From NCBI GenBank assembly GCA_023264815.1, contig JAHFUZ010000004.1, forward strand, positions 53,829 to 117,828: DNA of 64,000 bases, written 5' to 3'. The translations under genes were made by a program, and so were the position numbers. The notes under the pieces were generated by a model. The model worked only from the letters and a program-made list of their open reading frames with translations, ran no database searches and was not told where the DNA came from. This DNA is from Arthrobacter sp. (GTDB lineage: Bacteria; Actinomycetota; Actinomycetes; Actinomycetales; Micrococcaceae). Within the stretch, counting starts at the first letter, position 1, and each line of letters opens with the position of its first letter. Positions 35,649 to 43,911 of the stretch are shown here, one piece after another.

Positions 35649-35666
35649 TAGCCGCGTAAACCACTG

Positions 35667-35706
35667 ACCGGTGGCTATGGTTGAAAGACCATAGCCACCG
35701 GTTTTT
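35667..35706 (+). terminator. Strong terminator of eno
   Basis: A perfect 15-bp stem (35667-35681 with 35688-35702, arm ACCGGTGGCTATGGT) with a 6-nt loop runs into TTTTT, giving a textbook intrinsic terminator. Confidence 0.93.
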
Positions 35707-35803
35707 GTTTCGGCCTGCTGCAGGCAGGGCACTTGTACCGGCACAGGCATTTTGTTCCGCGCAGAGTTGCGGCCCGAGGCAGGCCGCACGTTTCAGGAGT
35801 GTC

Positions 35804-36475
35804 ATGGCTACCCGCCGTCCCAAAGTTCCCAAGGCCGCTTCCACCCATCGGGCCACCACGGACCACGCCAAGGAAGCCGACACAGCCGACGTCATCCGCG
35901 CCCATTTCGGCGGGTCAAAGGCCGCCGGCGCAGCAGCCGAAACCGGCCGGGCCGAGGGCGCGGCAGCGAAGAACCAGGCAGCATCCAAAGCCACGGCAAC
36001 GAACAACTCCCCCGCCACGAAGTCGCGGGGGAGCGGGCAGTCCGCTGCCGGCGGGAACGCCAAGGACGACGCACCGCAGGACCAGCCGGTCCCGGCCAAG
36101 GCCTTTTCCGGCCGCATGCTGGCACTCGCCGTGGTGATGATTGCCATCACCATCATGCTGGCCCCCACCGTCAAGATCTTCTTCGACAAACGCGCCGAAC
36201 TCGCGGCGCTGGGTGACGACATCGCGGCCCGGCAGGCCGAAGGCGACAGGCTCCGCCAGCAGATCTCCCGGTGGCAGGATCCCAACTATGTGAAACAACA
36301 GGCCCGCGACCGCATTAACATGGTTATGCCGGGCGAAACCGGCTACTGGGTCTTCGGCAGTGAATCACCGGCCGGGACCAGCAGTGGCCAGAACGCCGCT
36401 GCGGCGCAAGACCCCGCCGATCTGCCGTGGGTGGATTCCCTGTGGGAGTCCGTCCGGCGCGCGGCCACAGACTGA
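35804..36475 (+). CDS. FtsB/DivIC-family septum formation initiator
   Basis: 223 residues. A long polar, Ala/Lys-rich cytoplasmic N-terminus (about 1-100) is followed by one membrane helix (about 104-123). Then comes a short coiled coil (about 128-158) and the family signature WQDPNYVKQQARDRINMVMPGE. Such proteins join the divisome with FtsQ and FtsL. The start is ATG 35804 with CAGGAG upstream. DUF501 and ppx follow, as in many Actinobacteria. Confidence 0.9.
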   Translation: MATRRPKVPKAASTHRATTDHAKEADTADVIRAHFGGSKAAGAAAETGRAEGAAAKNQAASKATATNNSPATKSRGSGQSAAGGNAKDDAPQDQPVPAKAFSGRMLALAVVMIAITIMLAPTVKIFFDKRAELAALGDDIAARQAEGDRLRQQISRWQDPNYVKQQARDRINMVMPGETGYWVFGSESPAGTSSGQNAAAAQDPADLPWVDSLWESVRRAATD

Positions 36476-36490
36476 ACCATAAGAGGAAGG

Positions 36491-37174
36491 ATGGCCGCGC
36501 CAGTGGAAGCACACACGGCACCTGAGCCGGAGAAATCCCGCCAGCCATCAGCACATGATCTTGAAGTACTCAGCCGGCAACTGGGACGGCCGGTGCGCGA
36601 CGTCGTCGAAATCCCGGCCCGTTGCGTGTGCGGGAACCCCCTGGTGGCTGCCACGGCGCCGAGGCTGGGCAACGGCACACCCTTCCCCACCACGTTCTAC
36701 CTGACGCACCCTGTGATCACCTCCGCGGTTTCCCGGCTCGAAGCGGCCGGCGTGATGAACGAGATGAATGAGCGGCTCACCGCCGACGAACCCCTGGCGG
36801 CCGCCTACCGCGCAGCCCACGAGGACTACCTCGCAGCACGGGCCGCGATAGGGGAGCGCGCCGGGATCGGTGCCGTCCCGGAGATTGACGGCATCTCCGC
36901 AGGGGGAATGCCCACCCGGGTCAAATGCCTGCATGTGCTGGTGGGGCATTCCCTGGCCGCCGGACCCGGCGTGAACCCGCTGGGTGATGACGCCATCGCC
37001 GGCATCAGCGAATGGTGGACCGCGGACCGCTGCTACTGCGACGGCGCCTGGGACACCGACGGGGAAGCCCCGTCACGTGACCTGAGCCGCCACGGACCTC
37101 AAGGCCTGCCGGAGATTGTGGGCCGTCCTGCCCCGGTCCGCAAAACTGCGGCAGCGCCGGAGGCCACGGCGTGA
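36491..37174 (+). CDS. DUF501 domain-containing protein
   Basis: 227 residues, function unknown. Conserved cysteines and histidines suggest a metal site: CVCGNPLV (about 45-52), MPTRVKCLHVLVGHSLA (about 138-155) and DRCYCDG (about 181). The phrase TFYLTHP is also family-typical. It is almost always encoded between an FtsB-like gene and ppx in Actinobacteria. The ppx start overlaps its stop by 4 bases. The C-terminal 30 residues are variable. Confidence 0.9.
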   Translation: MAAPVEAHTAPEPEKSRQPSAHDLEVLSRQLGRPVRDVVEIPARCVCGNPLVAATAPRLGNGTPFPTTFYLTHPVITSAVSRLEAAGVMNEMNERLTADEPLAAAYRAAHEDYLAARAAIGERAGIGAVPEIDGISAGGMPTRVKCLHVLVGHSLAAGPGVNPLGDDAIAGISEWWTADRCYCDGAWDTDGEAPSRDLSRHGPQGLPEIVGRPAPVRKTAAAPEATA

Positions 37175-38118
37175 CCCGCGTTGCCGCCATCGACTGCGGA
37201 ACCAACTCCATCCGCCTGCTCATCGCGGACGTGGACCGCAGCAACGGTGCGGCCAAGCTCACCGACGTGGTGCGTGAGATGCGCGTGGTCCGCCTCGGCC
37301 AGGGCGTTGACGCCACGGGCGAACTGGCCCCGGACGCACTGGAGCGCACCTTCGCGGCAACGGCTGACTACGCAGCACTGATCCGCGAACACGGCGCCGA
37401 AGCCGTCCGCTTCGTGGCCACCTCCGCCAGCCGGGACGCCCGCAACCGCCACGTCTTTGTGGACGGAATCCGGGACCTCCTTGGCGTTGAACCGGAGGTC
37501 ATCTCCGGTGAGGAAGAGGCCGCCCTGTCCTTCGCCGGGGCAAGCAGCGTCCTGCCCATCCACGACGGCGACCAGGTCCTGGTGGTGGACCTCGGCGGCG
37601 GAAGCACCGAGTTCGTCCTCGGTACCGCCCTCGGAGTCACGGCCGCAAAATCCGTGGACATCGGCTGTGTCCGGCTGACCGAGCGGCACCTCCGCGACGA
37701 CCCGCCCACCGCGGAACAGATCGCCGCGGCGGAAGCCGACGTGGACGCTGCCATCACCCGCGCGGGACTGGACGTTCCCCTGGAACGCGCCACCGCCGTC
37801 GTCGGCGTTGCCGGCTCCATCACCACCATCACGGCGCATGCACTGCGCCTGCCCGAATACTCTCCGGCCGCCATCCATGGGGCTGAACTGCCGCTCGCCA
37901 CTGTCACCGGTGCAGCCACGGACCTGCTGGCGATGACCAGGCACGGACGCGCCGCACTGCCCTACATGCACCCGGGCCGGGTGGACGTGATCGGTGCCGG
38001 CGGCCTGGTCTGGCGACGCATCCTGGAACGGCTGAACGAACTCAGCGCGGGCAGGATCGTCACAGCCACCGCCAGCGAACACGATATTCTTGATGGAATT
38101 GCCCTGAGCCTTAACTGA
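37171..38118 (+). CDS. ppx: Ppx/GppA family exopolyphosphatase
   Basis: 315 residues, the short two-domain form common in Actinobacteria. Phosphate-binding loops of the ASKHA fold: AAIDCGTNSIRLLIAD at the N-terminus, ISGEEEAALSFAG, and VVDLGGGSTEFVLG. VGVAGSITTITA lies in the C-terminal half. It hydrolyses polyphosphate or pppGpp; short forms vary in preference. It starts with a GTG that overlaps the DUF501 stop. Confidence 0.93.
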   Translation: MTRVAAIDCGTNSIRLLIADVDRSNGAAKLTDVVREMRVVRLGQGVDATGELAPDALERTFAATADYAALIREHGAEAVRFVATSASRDARNRHVFVDGIRDLLGVEPEVISGEEEAALSFAGASSVLPIHDGDQVLVVDLGGGSTEFVLGTALGVTAAKSVDIGCVRLTERHLRDDPPTAEQIAAAEADVDAAITRAGLDVPLERATAVVGVAGSITTITAHALRLPEYSPAAIHGAELPLATVTGAATDLLAMTRHGRAALPYMHPGRVDVIGAGGLVWRRILERLNELSAGRIVTATASEHDILDGIALSLN

Positions 38119-38153
38119 CGCCGGGCATCAATGCACCAAGCAGGGGAAACCAG

Positions 38154-39530
38154 ATGACCAGAGCAACAGCCCGGTTCCGCCGGACCGCCTCGGCGCTCCT
38201 GGCGATGACCCTCACAGGAGTCAGCCTGGCCGCCGGTCTGGCGCTGGCACCCGTTGCACAGGCCGATGAGGTGCGGGACAAGCAGCACTGGCTGGCTGAG
38301 TCCGGGATCACCAAGGCCTGGGAGGTTTCCAAAGGCGCCGGCGTGAAGGTGGCCATCATCGACAGCGGTGTGGACGCCGGACACCCCGACCTTAAGGGTG
38401 CGGTCACCGGCGGCTACGACGCGTCGGGCGCCGGCACCCCCAACGGGCAAAAGACCCTCGGCATCAAACCCGAACACGGCACCCTGGTTGCCACCATGCT
38501 GGCCGGACGGGGGCACCAGCCAGCCACGGCCACACCATCGCCCGGAGCGTCCCCCTCCGGCGTGGGCCCTGACGGCATCGTGGGAGTCGCGCCCGAGGCG
38601 GAGATCCTTTCCGTCTCCACGTGGCTCGGATCGGCGAACCCGGCCGGCAAGAACGACCAGGACCAGATCCCCGAGGCTGTCCGCTGGGCCGTGGACAACG
38701 GCGCCAGGGTAATCAACATTTCCCTGGGCAGCACCACCCCGCAGTGGCCCCAAAGCTGGGACGCGGCCTTCCTCTACGCAGAACAAAAGGACGTGGTGAT
38801 CGTTGCCGCAGCCGGAAACCGGGTGGGCGGCAACCTCCAGGTGGGCGCACCCGCCACGATTCCCGGCGTCCTGACCGTTGCCGGCCTCGACCGCAAGGGA
38901 GTCGCAAGCGTCGATTCGTCTTCGCAGGGAATCAGCATCGGCGTGGCGGCACCGGCAGAGAACCTCGCCGGCGGCCTGCCCGGCGGCGGTTACGCCGAGT
39001 GGGCCGGCACTTCGGGCGCAGCCCCCATCGTTGCCGGCGTAGCGGCCCTGATCAGGTCGAAGTGGCCGGACATGACCGCCAGGCAGGTCATTAACCGGAT
39101 CGTCAGTACCGCCAAGGACGCAGGGCCCGCCGGAAAAGACCCGCTGTACGGCTTTGGCGTGCTCAATGCCGAGGCCGCGCTGAAGGATTCGGTGCCTGAA
39201 GCCACAGCCAACCCCCTGGGCTCCATCTCCGACTGGATCCGGGTGCACCGCCGCGGAAACTTCGCCACGCCGGCTCCGGTGCCCAGTGCGGAAGTGCCCA
39301 GCGCCGTTCCTACCCTGCCGGACCCCACCGTGCCCGCAGCAAAGGCGCCCTCACAGCGTGACAGTGCCATCGGCGGCGCCGTCGTGGTTGGCTCTGTCCT
39401 GCTCTTCCTGGCGATCATCGCCTCCGCCGCCATCCAGCTGCGCAGGGCCGCCCGGGACCCCGGGCTGGCGGGTGAAGATCCGGATACAGGGGTCTTCGAT
39501 ACTGTTGATTCCGGCGGCAAACACAGTTAG
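38154..39530 (+). CDS. Membrane-anchored S8 subtilisin-like serine protease
   Basis: 458 residues. A signal peptide (about 1-39, ending near APVAQADEV) leads to a subtilase domain with the triad Asp in AIIDSGVDAGHPDL, His in EHGTLVATMLAG and Ser in GTSGAAPIVAGVAAL. A Thr/Pro/Ser-rich insert (HQPATATPSPGASPSG) lies between His and the next strand. After a Pro-rich stalk, one C-terminal membrane helix (about 400-424) anchors it, with a short cytoplasmic tail. The layout resembles mycosins of type VII secretion, but no ESX genes are nearby. It lies 35 bases after ppx; ndh starts 35 bases after its stop. Confidence 0.9.
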   Translation: MTRATARFRRTASALLAMTLTGVSLAAGLALAPVAQADEVRDKQHWLAESGITKAWEVSKGAGVKVAIIDSGVDAGHPDLKGAVTGGYDASGAGTPNGQKTLGIKPEHGTLVATMLAGRGHQPATATPSPGASPSGVGPDGIVGVAPEAEILSVSTWLGSANPAGKNDQDQIPEAVRWAVDNGARVINISLGSTTPQWPQSWDAAFLYAEQKDVVIVAAAGNRVGGNLQVGAPATIPGVLTVAGLDRKGVASVDSSSQGISIGVAAPAENLAGGLPGGGYAEWAGTSGAAPIVAGVAALIRSKWPDMTARQVINRIVSTAKDAGPAGKDPLYGFGVLNAEAALKDSVPEATANPLGSISDWIRVHRRGNFATPAPVPSAEVPSAVPTLPDPTVPAAKAPSQRDSAIGGAVVVGSVLLFLAIIASAAIQLRRAARDPGLAGEDPDTGVFDTVDSGGKHS

Positions 39531-39565
39531 TGAAGATTTTCACAAAGTGCTGTATCCTTGAAACC

Positions 39566-41044
39566 ATGGCAACCACCCCAGAGCTCCAGGACCGTCCCAG
39601 GGTACTCGTCGTCGGCGGCGGGTACGTCGGCCTGTACGTAGCACTCAAACTGCAGAAGAAGATCGCGAATGCCGGTGGCATCGTCACCCTCGTGGATCCA
39701 CTGCCCTACATGACCTACCAGCCCTTCCTGCCCGAGGTGGCCGGCGGCAACATCGAGGCCCGCCACGCAGTGGTCTCCCACCGCCAGCACCTGAAGCAGA
39801 CCGAACTGATCCAGGGAAGCGTCACCTCGATCGACCATGCCAACCGCACCGCCGTCGTGGCACCTGCGGACGGCGGCCCGCACTTCGAGGTTCCCTACTT
39901 CGACATCGTGGTTGCCGCAGGCGCCATCACCCGTACCTTCCCCATCAAGGGACTCGCGGACAAGGGCATCGGCCTGAAGACCATCGAAGAGGCCGTGGCC
40001 CTGCGCAACAAGGTGCTGGAGCGCCTTGAGGCCGCCTCCACCATCACCGACCCCGCAACCCGCGCCAAGGCCCTGACCTTCGTGGTGGTGGGCGGCGGAT
40101 TCGCCGGCATCGAGTGCATCACCGAAATGGAAGACCTGGCCCGCGCCGCGGTCCGGAACAACCCGCGGATCAGGCAGGAAGAAGTCCGCTTCGTCCTGGT
40201 TGAGGCCATGGGACGCATCATGCCCGAGGTCACCGCACCCCAGGCCGAATGGGTGGTGGAGCACCTCCGCAGCCGCGGCATCGAGGTCCTGCTGAACACC
40301 TCGCTGGACAGCGCCGAAGGCGCCCTGAAGCTGATCAACCTCCCGGACAAGACGCTGGCCCAGGAGTTCGAAGCCGACACCCTCGTCTGGACTGCCGGTG
40401 TGCAGGCCAACCCGATGATCCGCTCCTCCGACTTCCCGCTGGAGCCACGCGGCCGCGTCCGCGTCCTGCCGGACCTCCGCATCGCCGGGGACGAGGGCAT
40501 CATCGAGAACGCCTGGGCCGCCGGCGACATCGCCGCCGTGCCGGACCTCACGGGCAGCGGCCTGCCGGACGGCACCTGCGTCCCGAACGCACAGCACGCC
40601 CTCCGCCAGGCCAAGCGCCTCGCCAAGAACCTGTGGGCCTCCCGCTGGGACAAGCCGCTGAAGGACTACAAGCACAAGAACCTTGGTGCTGTGGCCGGCT
40701 TCGGCGAGTGGAAGGGCGTTGCCAACATCAACCTCATCGGCCGCATCGGGCTCAAGGGTCCGCTCGCCTGGCTGGCACACCGCGGCTACCACGGCATGGC
40801 CATGCCCACGGTGGAGCGGAAGATCCGCGTCATCATGGGCTGGGTCCTGGCATTCTTCATGGGCCGCGACACCACCCAGCTGATCGACCTGGACAACCCG
40901 CGCGGTGCGTTCGTTGCCGCTGCCACCCCGGCGCCCAAGCCGGCCGCAGCTGCTCCTGCGCCGGAGGCCGCCGCTGCCGCGCCGGGCTCGGCTGCCGCCA
41001 CCAGCGTGGACTCCAAGCAGTCGGTGACCGCGGACGCCAAGTAA
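39566..41044 (+). CDS. ndh: Type II NADH dehydrogenase (NAD(P)/FAD-dependent oxidoreductase)
   Basis: 492 residues from ATG 39566. It passes electrons from NADH to quinone without pumping protons. The FAD motif is VLVVGGGYVGLYVALKL near the start and the NAD motif is FVVVGGGFAGIECITEM (about 172). AAGDIAAVPDLTG is the C-terminal FAD contact. The C-terminal region has an amphipathic membrane-binding segment and then an unusual Ala/Pro-rich tail of about 40 residues. TATCCT lies 7 bases before the ATG and there is no Shine-Dalgarno, so the mRNA may be leaderless. A GTG at 39530 is in frame but unlikely. Confidence 0.93.
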   Translation: MATTPELQDRPRVLVVGGGYVGLYVALKLQKKIANAGGIVTLVDPLPYMTYQPFLPEVAGGNIEARHAVVSHRQHLKQTELIQGSVTSIDHANRTAVVAPADGGPHFEVPYFDIVVAAGAITRTFPIKGLADKGIGLKTIEEAVALRNKVLERLEAASTITDPATRAKALTFVVVGGGFAGIECITEMEDLARAAVRNNPRIRQEEVRFVLVEAMGRIMPEVTAPQAEWVVEHLRSRGIEVLLNTSLDSAEGALKLINLPDKTLAQEFEADTLVWTAGVQANPMIRSSDFPLEPRGRVRVLPDLRIAGDEGIIENAWAAGDIAAVPDLTGSGLPDGTCVPNAQHALRQAKRLAKNLWASRWDKPLKDYKHKNLGAVAGFGEWKGVANINLIGRIGLKGPLAWLAHRGYHGMAMPTVERKIRVIMGWVLAFFMGRDTTQLIDLDNPRGAFVAAATPAPKPAAAAPAPEAAAAAPGSAAATSVDSKQSVTADAK

Positions 41045-41094
41045 CAATCAGCCAGACACTGCGGCCGGCCTGACGCCGGAACTGCAGTAACGCC

Positions 41095-41132
41095 CGACGG
41101 CGGCTGTCCCCTTAGGGGGATGGCCGCCGTCG
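41095..41132 (+). terminator. Terminator of ndh
   Basis: CGACGGCGGCTGTCCCC (41095-41111) pairs with GGGGATGGCCGCCGTCG (41116-41132) apart from two mismatches, with a 4-nt loop, about 50 bases after the ndh stop. Confidence 0.65.
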
Positions 41133-41186
41133 GCGTCTCCCGGCGGTTTTGCCTTGGGAGGGGCCGCGGCCTTTTAGACTGGCAGG

Positions 41187-42128
41187 ATGACTGGCGAAAT
41201 GAACCTCCAGGCCCTGCTGGCAGCCATGAAACCCGTCCGGCGGCACGGCGAATACGTCTACGTCCTGTGGCCACACGGCCGGCCGCTGGCCCCGGGCATC
41301 GAAGCTGCCGTCCGCGAGGCCGAAGGCCTCACGGTGGTGCTGCCGCGGGCGACGGCGGACACCCTGGAGCTGCCGTACGACTTTGTGGCGTCGTGGATCA
41401 CCCTGGAAGTGCACTCTGAACTGGAGGCTGTTGGCCTGACGGCCGCCGTCGGCAAGGCCCTCACTGATGCCAGGATCAGCTGCAACGTCCTTGCAGGATT
41501 CCACCACGACCACCTGCTGGTGCCGGTCGCGGACGCCCCGCGCGCCCTCGAAGTCCTCACGGAACTGTCCGCCGCGAGCCGCCACCAGCCGCGGCCGGAG
41601 CTGGTGCTCCGGAACGAGACCGCGGCAGACAGGGACAAAATCCTCGCGCTGACGGCCGAAGCCTTCGCCGTCTCTCCGGTCACGGGCCTGCCGGTAAAAG
41701 GGGAACCCTTTGAGGTTGAGGTGCTCCGCCAGCTCTTCGGCTGCGCGGAATACCTGCCTGAATTCAGTGTGGTGGCGGAACTGGCCGGAGAAATCGTTGG
41801 CCACGTCATCAGCACCCGCGGCTGGGTGGGCGATTACGGGCTGCTGGGGCTGGGGCCCATCGGCGTCACGCCTAGGCTGCAGCGGCACGGGATCGGCTCT
41901 GCCCTCATGAAGGACACGATCGACCGGGCCAACGCGGCGGGGGAGGGCGGCATAGCCCTGCTGGGAAGCACGGAATACTACCCCCGGTTCGGTTTTGTCC
42001 CGGCCGCGTCCCTGGGGGTGCAGCCGCCCGAGGAAAGCTGGGGCGACCATTTCCAGTTGCTCCCGCTGGCCCTCTGGCCCGGGGGAGTCCACGGCACTTT
42101 CCGGTATGCCGGGCCACTGGCGGGCTGA
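41187..42128 (+). CDS. ACT-domain and GNAT N-acetyltransferase fusion protein
   Basis: 313 residues in two parts. Residues about 1-128 (MNLQALLAAMKPVRRHGEYV, then ITLEVHSELEAVGLTAAVGK and GFHHDHLLVPVADAPRAL) resemble the free-standing tandem ACT-like proteins (ACT_3/ACT_7, DUF2241) that bind amino acids. Residues about 138-313 are a GNAT fold with the acetyl-CoA loop VTPRLQRHGIGSALM and the typical LLGSTEYYPRFGFVPA. The fusion suggests an acetyltransferase controlled by an amino acid. Substrate unknown. TAGACT lies 6 bases before the ATG. It stands between ndh and a tRNA gene. Confidence 0.85.
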   Translation: MTGEMNLQALLAAMKPVRRHGEYVYVLWPHGRPLAPGIEAAVREAEGLTVVLPRATADTLELPYDFVASWITLEVHSELEAVGLTAAVGKALTDARISCNVLAGFHHDHLLVPVADAPRALEVLTELSAASRHQPRPELVLRNETAADRDKILALTAEAFAVSPVTGLPVKGEPFEVEVLRQLFGCAEYLPEFSVVAELAGEIVGHVISTRGWVGDYGLLGLGPIGVTPRLQRHGIGSALMKDTIDRANAAGEGGIALLGSTEYYPRFGFVPAASLGVQPPEESWGDHFQLLPLALWPGGVHGTFRYAGPLAG

Positions 42129-42151
42129 TCACGGGATACCATTGACCGGGC

Positions 42152-42225
42152 GCCCCAGTAGCCCAATTGGCAGAGGCAGCGGACTTAAAATCCGCGTGTT
42201 GTGGGTTCGAGTCCCACCTGGGGTA
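42152..42225 (+). tRNA. tRNA with UAA anticodon (Leu), short variable loop
   Basis: A full cloverleaf can be drawn. The acceptor GCCCCAG pairs with CTGGGGT (one G-U), a 3-bp D stem (GCC/GGC) encloses AATTGGCAGA, the anticodon stem is GCGGA/TCCGC with loop CTTAAAA, the variable loop is GTGTT, and the T arm is GTGGG-TTCGAGT-CCCAC. The discriminator base is A. CCA is not encoded (CAC follows). Loop position 34-36 reads TAA, so the tRNA should decode UUA. Bacterial tRNA-Leu normally has a long variable arm; this one has only five bases, so the charging identity deserves checking. Confidence 0.85.
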
Positions 42226-42239
42226 CACATTCTCCCTCC

Positions 42240-42280
42240 GGCGCACCAGCCGGCGCCGGCGCCGGCACCCTTCGTGCGCC
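42240..42280 (+). terminator. Possible tRNA terminator hairpin
   Basis: GGCGCAC (42240-42246) pairs with GTGCGCC (42274-42280) around a GCCGGC-repeat loop, 14 bases after the tRNA. No U-tract follows. Confidence 0.35.
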
Positions 42281-42344
42281 CCAACAGAACCCCACCGGAC
42301 CGGCGCGACCGGTGATTTCGCATATGCAACGACTGTTATGAGGA

Positions 42345-42360
42345 TGTGACCTCAGTCACT
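42345..42360. promoter_or_regulatory. CRP/GlxR-type site upstream of livK
   Basis: TGTGACCTCAGTCACT matches the cAMP receptor consensus TGTGA-N6-TCACA at all but the last base. It lies about 100 bases before livK. Its centre is about 42 bases before the start point implied by the TAGCTT -10 at 42383-42388, the position of a class II activator. Confidence 0.6.
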
Positions 42361-42382
42361 TATATCCGCTGCCGATATGCAC

Positions 42383-42412
42383 TAGCTTGAAGTTAAATCA
42401 GGAACACCTGAT
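42383..42412 (+). promoter_or_regulatory. livK -10 element and adjacent palindrome
   Basis: TAGCTT (42383-42388) is a candidate -10. Just after it, near the expected start of transcription, is a perfect palindrome ATCAGG-AACA-CCTGAT (42397-42412), which could be a repressor operator or an mRNA hairpin. No good -35 is visible, which fits dependence on the activator-like site upstream. Confidence 0.4.
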
Positions 42413-42459
42413 CATCCGCGTCAAAGGCCGTTCGCACCTTTCGATCCAGGAGATTGTCA

Positions 42460-43803
42460 ATGATTTCACTCCCCCCGGCGGCACCCCGCGTTGCCAAGCT
42501 AACCGCTCTCAGCGTAGGTGTCGCACTGCTGGCCACTGCCTGTGGTGGTACCTCCACCCCGACGGCGACCACCACAACGACCAAGCCTGCAGGCCTGTCC
42601 TGCCCGGCTCCTTCGGAAGGACTGAAGGCGCCGGCGATCCCAGCGTCGGGAACTGTGCCGCCATCGTCAACCACCACCGAGACTGCGCTCAAGATCGGCA
42701 CCCTGCTGCCGACCACCGGCGCCCTGTCCTACCTCGGCCCGCCCGAGATCGCCGGCGTCAGCCTCGCCGCCAAGCAGATCAACGAAGCCGGCGGCGTGCT
42801 CGGCAAGCCCATCGAGGTCATCAACCGCGACTCCGGCGACACCACCACCGACGTGGCTACCCAGTCCGTCAACAACCTCCTGGGTGCGGGCGTCAGTGCC
42901 ATCATTGGCGCGGCCTCGTCGGGCGTGTCCAAGACCGTCATCAACCAGATCACCGGCGCCGGTGTGGTCCAGTTCTCGCCGGCCAACACCTCGGTGGACT
43001 TCACGAACTGGGACGACAAGGGCCTCTACTGGCGCACGGCGCCGTCGGACGTCCTGCAGGGGTCCGTGCTGGGCAACTACGCAGCCTCCTGCGGTGCCCA
43101 GACGCTGGGCATGCTGGTGCTGAACGACTCCTACGGCACCGGCCTCGGTAACAAGCTCAAGGAAACCTTCGAGAAGGCCGGCGGCAAGGTTGTGGCCGAA
43201 GAGCTCTTCAACGAGGGCGACTCCCAGTTCAGCACCCAGGTGGACAAGGTCATCGCCGCCAAGCCGGATGCCATCGCCGTGATCTCCTTCGTCCAGGGCA
43301 AGAGCATCATCCCGCTGCTGACCGGCAAGGGCATCAAGGCTGAGCAGATCTTCCTGGTGGACGGCAACACTGTCGACTACAGCAAGGATTTCCAGCCCGG
43401 CACCCTGACCAAGGCTCACGGAACCATTCCCGGAACCACCGCCGGTGACGACTTCAAGAAGCAACTGCTGGCTGTTGACCCGGCCCTGAAGGACTTCATC
43501 TATGCCGGCGAGAGCTGGGACGCTGCCAACCTCATCGCGCTTGCGGCCGAGGCGGCCAAGAGCACCAAGGGTGTGGACATCGCCAAGCAGCTGCAGGCTG
43601 TCTCGAAGGATGGCGAGAAGTGCTTCAGCTTCGCCAACTGCGTGACGCTGCTGCGTGAAGGCAAGGACATTGACTACGATGGCCAGTCCGGACCGGTGAC
43701 CTTCGCGGACAGCGGCGATCCCTCCGAGGCCACTGTGGGGGTCTACGAGTACAAGGAAGACAACACCATCACGCTGGTGAAGGAAGAGTTCGGCAAGCTC
43801 TAA
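42460..43803 (+). CDS. livK: Branched-chain amino acid-type ABC transporter substrate-binding lipoprotein
   Basis: 447 residues from ATG 42460, with AGGAG 7 bases upstream; TTG 42454 is in frame but less likely. The lipobox LATAC puts the lipidated Cys at about 28. A Thr/Pro-rich linker of about 50 residues follows, longer than usual. The type I periplasmic-binding fold begins KIGTLLPTTGALSYLGPPEI and contains AIIGAASSGVSKTVI. The family binds Leu/Ile/Val, but members also bind amides, urea or aromatics, so the substrate is open. It converges on livHMGF, sharing a terminator, rather than being cotranscribed with it. Confidence 0.9.
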   Translation: MISLPPAAPRVAKLTALSVGVALLATACGGTSTPTATTTTTKPAGLSCPAPSEGLKAPAIPASGTVPPSSTTTETALKIGTLLPTTGALSYLGPPEIAGVSLAAKQINEAGGVLGKPIEVINRDSGDTTTDVATQSVNNLLGAGVSAIIGAASSGVSKTVINQITGAGVVQFSPANTSVDFTNWDDKGLYWRTAPSDVLQGSVLGNYAASCGAQTLGMLVLNDSYGTGLGNKLKETFEKAGGKVVAEELFNEGDSQFSTQVDKVIAAKPDAIAVISFVQGKSIIPLLTGKGIKAEQIFLVDGNTVDYSKDFQPGTLTKAHGTIPGTTAGDDFKKQLLAVDPALKDFIYAGESWDAANLIALAAEAAKSTKGVDIAKQLQAVSKDGEKCFSFANCVTLLREGKDIDYDGQSGPVTFADSGDPSEATVGVYEYKEDNTITLVKEEFGKL

Positions 43804-43820
43804 CTTCTCCGCCAACCACA

Positions 43821-43858
43821 AAGAAACCCCGCCCGGATCACACCGGGCGGGGTTTCTT
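43821..43858. terminator. Bidirectional terminator between livK and livF
   Basis: A perfect 16-bp stem (43821-43836 with 43843-43858, arm AAGAAACCCCGCCCGG) has a 6-nt loop and A/T-rich outer ends (TTTCTT when read in either direction). It can serve both convergent units. Confidence 0.92.
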
Positions 43859-43911
43859 GGGGTTTAACGCTGTTGCTGTTGTACTCCCCGGTTGGGGTGG
43901 GTGCAGACGGG

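Noticed and set aside
38154..39530. Assignment of the S8 protease as a type VII secretion mycosin
   Set aside because: The layout is similar, but there are no esx or ecc genes nearby, so the name would overreach.
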